64,000 nucleotides of DNA from Thiorhodovibrio litoralis (GTDB taxonomy: Bacteria > Pseudomonadota > Gammaproteobacteria > Chromatiales > Chromatiaceae), in NCBI RefSeq assembly GCF_033954455.1, contig NZ_CP121473.1, positions 4,574,501 to 4,638,500 of the forward strand. The letters are read 5' to 3'. Of this stretch, positions 58,901 to 64,000 are shown in pieces (positions within the stretch are counted from its first letter, which is position 1; every line of letters starts with the position of its first letter). The translations under genes and the position numbers were made by a program. The notes under the pieces were generated by a model that searched no databases, had not been told where the DNA came from, and saw nothing but the letters and a program-made list of their open reading frames with translations.

Positions 58901-59117
58901 CGCCGGTCAGGCCGACTTCTTCGCCCCAGTGCAGCTCGACCCGGAACAGCGCGTCATCGGTTTCGTCTTCCACCTCTCCTTGCAGGTAGTGTCCCTCAAG
59001 CACGCTGGAGATGACACGATGTTCATTGGCATAGCGCACCGCGTCGCGCAGGGTTCCGTGGGCGGACAGCGCGGCGAGCTGGTCGTGGTCGAGCAGGAAT
59101 GGGTCGCTTGCGTTCAT
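55947..59117 (-). CDS. SNF2-family DEAD/DEAH box helicase with SWIM zinc fingers
   Basis: A 1056-residue protein. Two Cys-His SWIM-type zinc motifs lie in the N-terminal 200 residues (CECLSERD ... KLCVHALALL; CTCPDFATNQLGTCKHIEAVV). The SNF2 motor follows: ALLADDMGLGKTLQAI (motif I), LLILDEAQRIKNW (II), VLTGTPLENRLEDL (III), then the second half with VFLSTDAGGVGLNLQNAAVLVNLDIPWNPAVLDQRIARVHRLGQTQ. The C-terminal 250 residues are acidic and unassigned. Probably translocates on DNA; target unknown. Confidence 0.92.
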   Translation of the reverse strand: MNASDPFLLDHDQLAALSAHGTLRDAVRYANEHRVISSVLEGHYLQGEVEDETDDALFRVELHWGEEVGLTGACECLSERDESDGDDASAGKLCVHALALLIDHAKEPVDGQLVRDAQVAALEERIARGRAEVQVAPLTAELLDEVPVYGTWSARSVQSTTHFPVSYRVHVRSLAARANYCTCPDFATNQLGTCKHIEAVVHRIDKLHPRIDELKRQPPPVGYVYLDWEAERAPRIRLHRGAATDPALEPLLDDYFDASGDFRGRPAEDFPRFAARLGERPDLLIGDDAAGYARRLAEDASREVRARAIGEQIRAGGGQLPGVRARLYPYQVEGVAFLAGHGRALLADDMGLGKTLQAIAAAYWLHRHEQVERVLIVCPASLKLQWAREIEKFTGERAQIIQGPIGSRQVQYSGGRGFFVVNYELVMRDLTVINERLRPDLLILDEAQRIKNWRTKIASAVKRVGSRYAFVLTGTPLENRLEDLYSLMQAIDARVLGPLWRYMVDFHITDERGKVLGYRNLSELRRRLKSVMLRRDRTLVRDQLPERIETRIDLELTAAQQDIHDDAVSAAARLAQIMKRRPLTPSEQNRMMAALQRARMACDAAELVDEHSVGSPKLDELETILTELCVNTGLKAVVFSQWERMTALAERRARALGLGTVRLHGGVPTVKRGALMDAFREDDSVQVFLSTDAGGVGLNLQNAAVLVNLDIPWNPAVLDQRIARVHRLGQTQKVQILLLVAAGSYEEHVLSLVQGKRHLFDNVVDPDATEEVVGVSKRLAEVLAEDLATTAEADPDVRPESAAETAGEQAPEAPAELADSAPPNLAQGQRSGENAAHNEAVRQVVLGLQQRFGIRIERILGTRPRQGLAGGLLLVLDQVSAEDDRLAAEITTELPAAVPVALIDKRTLASLNRLGDASPVADSEPLYEPPPQSQPNAASARLVKRARDNLEASGVLAEHGRMATAMELLMKSLLAAACLRTGREEAPTAQTAGVWLHTEVLPSGVLSAPEGALLTRALSLAHSGDALPPALLAELIDETRVFVEQATGVQTGSVSG

Positions 59118-59183
59118 GGCAATGTGCGGATCAGGGGCAGTGCGTTTAGCAAGACCGCAGACATAAAAAGCATGTTCGAGCCG

Positions 59184-59543
59184 CTACATGCCAGCTTGCT
59201 GAAAGGCAACTAGGGAAGGAATCATGATCGCGGCCACCATGCCGAGCAGGGCCAGGACGAGAGCCAGCAGCAGCAGGATGCCAAAGATTTTGAAGTAGGT
59301 CGCCAGCCGTTCCAAGGCACCCAAGAACGCGCCCTCGTCGCCGAGCCGTTCCGCTTCTCCGATCAGATCGCTCGCCTTGTAAAGCAAGAAGCCCATCCAG
59401 ATGGGTAGCCACGCCACCAAGATGCCGACGATGGACAGGGCCGTCAGACCTCCCTGAATCATCAGCAGAACACCAGCAAACTTCATCCAGCCGCGTGCCT
59501 TGGACAAAGGGCCAACAAAGCGCATGATCGCTGCATCTGTCAT
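59184..59543 (-). CDS. Small membrane protein (DUF5362-like)
   Basis: A 119-residue protein with two N-proximal membrane helices (about 20-62; WMKFAGVLLMIQGGLTALSIVGILVAWLPIWMGFLLYKA) and a third near the C-terminus (FGILLLLALVLALLGMVAAIMIPSL). An AGGAG site 7 bases before the ATG at 59543 sets the start. Resembles DUF5362 proteins; function unknown. Confidence 0.7.
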   Translation of the reverse strand: MTDAAIMRFVGPLSKARGWMKFAGVLLMIQGGLTALSIVGILVAWLPIWMGFLLYKASDLIGEAERLGDEGAFLGALERLATYFKIFGILLLLALVLALLGMVAAIMIPSLVAFQQAGM

Positions 59544-59738
59544 ATTCGAGCTCCTGTTGTGAGATCCGAGAAATGATAACGGCGGACTGGCAAGATACCG
59601 CAACCCTGCCGCGCCTGTGTCGGTGTCGAATGCGTCCCGCAGGGAATCATCGCGCATTCAGCACCGGCGCTAAAGGTAACCCGTCGCCAGGGTTGCTGCC
59701 GAGATTTTTCTGACCGCGCGGCGCTTGGCGGAGGCACC

Positions 59739-61583
59739 TTACCCCACCGTGCCGCCGAGCATCCTCAGCAAGGCATCCAGCACGCCGACCAGGCTTTCGC
59801 CCGCCACCAGACCGGCGGCGGCGACAATCAGGAAGCGGCGCTGCCAGTTCGGCACCAGGGCCCGGGCGAGCAGGCCAAGCAGCGCGCCCAGGCACAGCGC
59901 CAGACTGATCGAGGCTGGAATCACGAAGGCGAAGCCGAGCGCCGGCGCGCTCGGCACCCAATGCCGGCGCTCCGCCGGGACCAAGGCTTCGGCCACGGCC
60001 AGCGCGATACCCATCAGCGCGGCGATGGCCATGGCCGGCACCGTGCCGGCGGGCAGGCTGCCGAGCCCCGCGGCCAGGACCTCGGCCACCGCTTTCCAGG
60101 TCGCCACGGCGGGCGCCGGCCACTCGGGTGTGAGCAGCATGGCCTGGGGATCGGGGATCAGAATCAGATAGGCGGCGCTGCCGGCCAGCGCGCCCGAGAG
60201 AATACCGAAAACCTGCGCAATACTCTGCAAGCGCGCCCGCGCGCCCACCAGCATTCCGGTTTTGAGGTCATGTAGCAGGTCGGAGCATTGGCCGGCCGCG
60301 CCGCCGGTGACATTGGCCGCCATCAGATTGACCGTGGTATTGGTTGGCGCCAGCGCGCCGAAGCTGAGCTGGGTGATCTTGCCAAGCGCGCCAATCGGCG
60401 GAATGCCGGTCTCACCCGAGACTCGCGCCGCGACTATGGCCAGAATAAAGGTCAGCAGCACCGCGAGCACGCCAAGACCGATCGGAATGGCGAAGATGGC
60501 CTGTTGCGCCCAGGTCGAGATCACCAGGGCGATTGCCAGCCCGCCCCAGAACCAGCTCCAGGGGATGTGCAAGCGGACGGCTTCGGATTCGGCATCAGCC
60601 CCGCCATGCGCATCGGTCGGCTGAGCTCGCACCTCGCCCCGGCGCGCCTTCCAGCGCCGCGCCATGCGAAACAGGGAAAAACCGAAAGAAGTCAGGGACG
60701 CGACCAGCATCAAGGTCACCCCCGGCCACAATAACCAGTCGAGCAGCGCGGTAAACCAGGACATCGTGGGATCGGCGGGGCCAGGCGGAATCCATCCCTG
60801 GGCCACCGCCCAAGGGCCCAGCCAGCCCCAGGCCAGCAGCGCACCGGCGAGCATTGACACACCCACCCGTGCGCCGACGATGGCGCCGAAGCCGATCATC
60901 ATCAGCGAGGGTTCGAGCACAAAGCCCAGATTCCGCAAGCTGAGCTGGGTGACACCCTGAGCAGCCAGCCCCCAGGCCGCTGCGAGATCGACACCCCAGG
61001 ATTTGGATAAGGGAAGCACCAGCGCCGGCAACCGCACCCAGAAGGCATCGACCGCCTTGACCAGGCCGGCCATCAGCCCCGCGCCAAGCAGCCAGGCAAT
61101 GCGGGCCATGGCCTCTTGTCCGCGGCCATAGATTTCGCGCAGAGTCTCAGCCGCCGCCACCCCGTTGGGGAAAGGCAGCTGCTCCTCAACCAGCATCTGC
61201 CGGCGCAGCCCGATGGCCATGACAATGCCGGTGAAGCTCACGGTGAAGACCCACAGGGCCAGCAGCGGAAAGGCCAGCTCGCGCCCGGTCAGCAGCGTCA
61301 GTGCGGGGATGGGCGCCACCAGACCGGCGGAAATGATCGACGCGGCCGAGGAGGCCGTGGTCTGGTTGATGTTGTTCTCGAGCAGGCCCCATGGCCGGGC
61401 CAGCCCAAGCCGATGCAGACCCGCCCAAAAGCCGTAGCTCAACAGCGCCGCGGCAATGGACATATTGAACGACCAGCCGATCTTGAGCCCGCTGTAGATA
61501 TTGCAGGGCGCGAGCAAAGCGCCGAGCACAAAGCCGGTCAGCACCGCGCGCAGGGTGAGTTGTGGCGGCGTGGGAGAAGTCAC
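59739..61583 (-). CDS. OPT family oligopeptide/metal transporter
   Basis: A 614-residue membrane protein with about 15 predicted helices. Family signatures: PCNIYSGLKIGWSFNMSIAAALL near the start, ENNINQTTASSAASIISAGLVAPIPAL, EEQLPFPNGVAAAETLREIY, and NLMAANVTGGAAGQCSDLLHDLKTGMLVGA. OPT proteins move peptides or metal chelates with protons; substrate cannot be told. Start is GTG. A cytosolic Gln/Ala-rich loop with RRWKARRGEVRAQ lies in the middle. Confidence 0.9.
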   Translation of the reverse strand: MTSPTPPQLTLRAVLTGFVLGALLAPCNIYSGLKIGWSFNMSIAAALLSYGFWAGLHRLGLARPWGLLENNINQTTASSAASIISAGLVAPIPALTLLTGRELAFPLLALWVFTVSFTGIVMAIGLRRQMLVEEQLPFPNGVAAAETLREIYGRGQEAMARIAWLLGAGLMAGLVKAVDAFWVRLPALVLPLSKSWGVDLAAAWGLAAQGVTQLSLRNLGFVLEPSLMMIGFGAIVGARVGVSMLAGALLAWGWLGPWAVAQGWIPPGPADPTMSWFTALLDWLLWPGVTLMLVASLTSFGFSLFRMARRWKARRGEVRAQPTDAHGGADAESEAVRLHIPWSWFWGGLAIALVISTWAQQAIFAIPIGLGVLAVLLTFILAIVAARVSGETGIPPIGALGKITQLSFGALAPTNTTVNLMAANVTGGAAGQCSDLLHDLKTGMLVGARARLQSIAQVFGILSGALAGSAAYLILIPDPQAMLLTPEWPAPAVATWKAVAEVLAAGLGSLPAGTVPAMAIAALMGIALAVAEALVPAERRHWVPSAPALGFAFVIPASISLALCLGALLGLLARALVPNWQRRFLIVAAAGLVAGESLVGVLDALLRMLGGTVG

Positions 61584-61646
61584 GGCCCTAACAAACTCCG
61601 CTGGTTACCCCGGACAAACGGGGGATTCCGCCCCCTGATTCTCGGT

Positions 61647-61883
61647 TCAAGCCGACAGCCAGCTTTTCACCGAGGGCATGTCCGGCACCCCGCCGCTATG
61701 CACCACCTGCCCATCGATCACCACGCCCGGCGTGCTCATAACACCATGGGAGAGAATTTCCCCCATGTCGGTGACTTTCTCGAGTCTGATTTCGACCCCC
61801 GCCTCGGCGGCGGCGCGCTCGATCAGCTCGGCGGTGACTTCGCAGTTGCGGCAGCCGCCGCCCAGGACCTTGATGGTTTTCAT
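61647..61883 (-). CDS. Thioredoxin-like redox-active disulfide protein
   Basis: A 78-residue thioredoxin-fold protein: MKTIKVLGGGCRNCEVTAELIERAAAE has a CxxC active site, and GVMSTPGVVIDGQVVHSGGVP the cis-Pro loop. It belongs to the small Thioredoxin_3 family found near permeases and arsenic or metal genes. AAGGAAA precedes the ATG; the frame upstream is not coding. It lies 63 bases upstream of the OPT gene on the same strand. Confidence 0.88.
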   Translation of the reverse strand: MKTIKVLGGGCRNCEVTAELIERAAAEAGVEIRLEKVTDMGEILSHGVMSTPGVVIDGQVVHSGGVPDMPSVKSWLSA

Positions 61884-62232
61884 GCTTATGGTTTCCTTGG
61901 AATTCAGGCCGCCAGGGCGTTGAAGCCCCAGCCAACCAGGGTGAATGAGACCGCCAGCACCGAGGAACCGGAACGGAAGATGACAGGATAACGCCAAAGC
62001 CCGCCTTTATGGAGTAAATTGGCACCCACCCAGCCCTGACGCACGACTTACCAGACCAAGGCGCTGGACCAGGAATTTCGAGAAGATTTCGCGCCGAGTG
62101 GGGTGAAAACCGAACATTGGCGCCCGTGTGACGGAGCCTGCCGGAGAAAAAATCGCTGCCGCAGGACCTCTTGGCCATAGGGGGCCGCCGCCTGCGCTGT
62201 GAGCAAGCGGTAGACTCCTGGCGATATTGAGC
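61884..62232. other. 350-bp gap with no recognised gene
   Basis: No frame carries a recognised protein or a good start. The transposase stop lies at the right edge, so one end of the insertion element should be here, but I could not identify a terminal inverted repeat because the other end is outside the window. Confidence 0.5.
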
Positions 62233-63776
62233 TCAGAGCAAGCGTAATCGAAACGGTCGTTGCAGGCGCTGCTCCACCTCTTGGGGATCGAGCCAAGGGC
62301 CGGTGAGGGTATTGCGGATGAAGCCGATGGTGGCCTGCACCCCAAGCTGCACGAATAGCGCCGCGAGCGCCTTGGAGAAGCGTGCCAGGGTGTTGATCAG
62401 ATGCGCCAGACGCATCAGCAAATGATAGCCCTTCATCGCGTTCCACTGCTTGGCGAAGGCATGTTCGTAGCCGTAGCCCTGGTGCTTTTCGACCAAAAAC
62501 GCCCCTTCGATGCCCCAGCGGTAGCGCGCCCCGAGGTTGCAGCGGGTATGCACATTGAGCCGGCTGAGGGGGCGCGAGGAGAGCCAGACATGGCAGGCGT
62601 GCTTGGTGATGATCTCCGCAGTCTTGGGGTCCACCACCTGCCAGTGTTCGTGGCAACTCACCACATGGACCTCAAGGAACTTCTTGCCATTGGGTCCATA
62701 CTCGTAGCGAATCGCGTTGACCCACTGAAATTGCTGCTGGCGCTCGCCCCATGTCTGTTCGCAGCGATGCTCCGGGTGCTCGTGGGCCAAGCTGCGATAC
62801 TCTTCCCAGACAGTTGGCAGCGAGCCATCCTTAAGCACGATCATAAAATCCCAGTGGTAGGAACGACAGCGTTCCATGATCGGGCCGTTGGCATAGAGCC
62901 CATCGAGCAGCAGCATCACCGGCAGACGGGGAAAGGCGTTTTTGATGCGCTCGGCCAGACGGTGAAAGGCCTTGGTCTCGCAGTCCTGCTTGCGCTGCTC
63001 GCCCTGCTCTGGGGCAAACTCAAGGAACTCGCTCATCAACGGAATCACCATCCCGTTACGGAAGCACAGGCTCGCCTCCAGCACATAGACGTAGCACTGA
63101 TATTCCTGCTCCTCGTCGCTGTCGGGGTCCACCTTGGGACCGACACGGCGTTGGGATAAATGCTCATCCCACAGCACGGGAAAAGCGAGTTTCTGCGAGC
63201 CATCGATCCCGATGGGGTAACAGTTGTTGATCAGGTAACGCGAGAAGGCTTTGTTGCGGATCAGCCGCCGGACGAGCTCAAGATGCGCGTGGGCGATGGC
63301 GTTGACATCGATGCGCGCGAGCAGGCGAAACAGCGTATCGGCGTGAGGAAGGGCGTCGAGTTGCGGGAAGAGCAACCGCAGGTTGGCCTCGAACATCGGC
63401 CGGGTAAGCTCCCCATTGCTCGCGCGTCGTGAGCCATACTGAAACACAAACACCAGGATCCCATAGAGCATCAGGACGGTGAGTTTGTGTTTGACCTTCT
63501 TGGGGTGACGTGGATCGGGGATCTTGCCGAAGCGTTTGAGCAGGATCGGCAGCATCTGGCGCATGATCAAGATCAGTGTCGTCACCGCCTCGGTGCGCGC
63601 CGCGCGTTCCTCGGTGTTGTCGCGGAAAGGGCAGGTGCGATTGGACGGGGTAGCGCTCGGCGGCGGACTCAGTCCCGCTTCACGTTGCTGTTGGCGCAAG
63701 CGCTTGTGTTGGTCTTTTTTTTTCTCGCGTGCGCTTTGATCTCCTCGCGTCCCGGACGCCGGCTTGGCTTGCTCAT
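62233..63776 (-). CDS. IS4-like DDE transposase, apparently made by -1 frameshifting
   Basis: Frame 0 begins MSKPSRRPGREEIKAHARKKK from an ATG at 63776 that overlaps the upstream stop (ATGA). At A AAA AAG (63714-63720) a -1 shift joins it to the long frame DQHKRLRQQQREAGL..., giving 514 residues. The main frame has GIDGSQKLAFPVLWDEHL (first acidic residue), VMLLLDGLYANGPIM (second) and ARYRWGIEGAFLVEKHQGYGYEHAF (Y/R/E region), as in IS4-superfamily transposases. Without a shift frame 0 ends after 35 codons. A plain frameshift mutation remains possible. Confidence 0.78.
63714..63720 (-). promoter_or_regulatory. A AAA AAG slippery site in the transposase gene
   Basis: On the - strand a run of nine A followed by G contains the heptamer A AAA AAG in the correct frame for the codons started at 63776. 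This is the same heptamer used for -1 frameshifting in dnaX and several insertion elements. The shift direction needed to enter the transposase frame is also -1. Confidence 0.65.
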
Positions 63777-64000
63777 CGCTCGTTTTGACCTCGCAGTTGA
63801 TGGGAGCACAACAGGGTTCGAAACTCCGCCTGCAAGGACTTGGCAAACATCAGCTTGGGGCGGGTGTGGTAGGTTTTCCCCGGACGCACCAGGCCTCTGC
63901 CGCTGGTGCGTCCCAGCAGCGTCCAACCGGCGGCGCGGTAACAGCTGCCGCGAAAGCGCTCGGGGTCGACGAAGGTCTCCAGCAGCAGCGGGCGGTAGCC
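63773..64000 (-). CDS. DUF4338 (DruA-like) protein, C-terminal part (partial)
   Basis: Open at the right edge; 75 residues are visible, starting GYRPLLLETFVDPERFRGSCYRAAGWTLLGRTSGRG, the end of the DUF4338 domain also found in DruA of Druantia systems. It stops at 63773, inside the transposase start (ATGA). DUF4338 genes very often precede such transposases, so it is probably part of the insertion element rather than a defence system. Confidence 0.75.
   Translation of the reverse strand, partial: GYRPLLLETFVDPERFRGSCYRAAGWTLLGRTSGRGLVRPGKTYHTRPKLMFAKSLQAEFRTLLCSHQLRGQNER

Noticed and set aside
63773-64000. Druantia anti-phage system, from the DruA-like domain
   Set aside because: DUF4338 proteins are widespread beside transposases; the neighbour is a transposase and no druB-E genes are visible.

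Overview
This 64 kb window comes from a GC-rich gammaproteobacterial phototroph, almost certainly a purple sulfur bacterium of the Chromatiaceae. The evidence is a puf operon with a tetraheme reaction-centre cytochrome (pufC) and three LH1 beta/alpha gene pairs, a crt/bch/puf superoperon, nifLA next to an rnf cluster, and gamma-type housekeeping neighbourhoods. A Thiorhodovibrio- or Thermochromatium-like organism would fit the LH1 sequences, but genus is inference.

Layout. 1-3.6 kb: end of smc, then zipA and ligA (division and replication, + strand) and a small unknown gene. 3.6-16 kb: photosynthesis genes on the - strand, transcribed crtE-crtF-bchC-bchX-bchY-bchZ-pufB1A1-pufLMC-pufB2A2-pufB3A3. 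crtD and crtC run the other way from a shared promoter region at about 16.0 kb. TGT-N12-ACA sites of the CrtJ/PpsR type sit on the predicted bchC and crtE promoters. 18.8-25.3 kb: an HDOD regulator and an operon of a FeoA-domain protein, MoxR ATPase, DUF58 protein and transglutaminase-like membrane protein. 25.5-34.6 kb: nifL-nifA diverging from rnfABCDGEH, with sigma-54 promoters and two NifA-type upstream sites between them, so Rnf probably feeds electrons to nitrogenase.

34.6-41.1 kb is an accessory island between conserved blocks: parD with a truncated parE, a lower-GC 797-residue secreted protein of unknown function, a broken ISAs1-type transposase, an AraC-family remnant and a second toxin-antitoxin pair. 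41.2-48.5 kb: gshB, a degenerate ApbE-like lipoprotein, tonB, yqgE, ruvX, pyrR, pyrB and a pseudo-dihydroorotase gene, an order resembling Pseudomonas. 48.5-61.9 kb: an aldo/keto reductase, an ATPase-nuclease fusion, a parvulin, yciI/yciB, a PHP phosphoesterase with a YciO-type protein, a SWI/SNF helicase, an OPT transporter and a thioredoxin-like protein. 62.2-64 kb: an insertion element whose transposase appears to need a -1 frameshift at A AAA AAG, preceded by a DUF4338 gene that runs off the end.

The most unusual undescribed structure is a roughly 118-base palindromic element present twice (48.5 and 55.8 kb). The stem differences are compensated between copies, and G-U pairs form only on the + strand, as expected of a folded RNA. 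No rRNA, tRNA or CRISPR array was seen.
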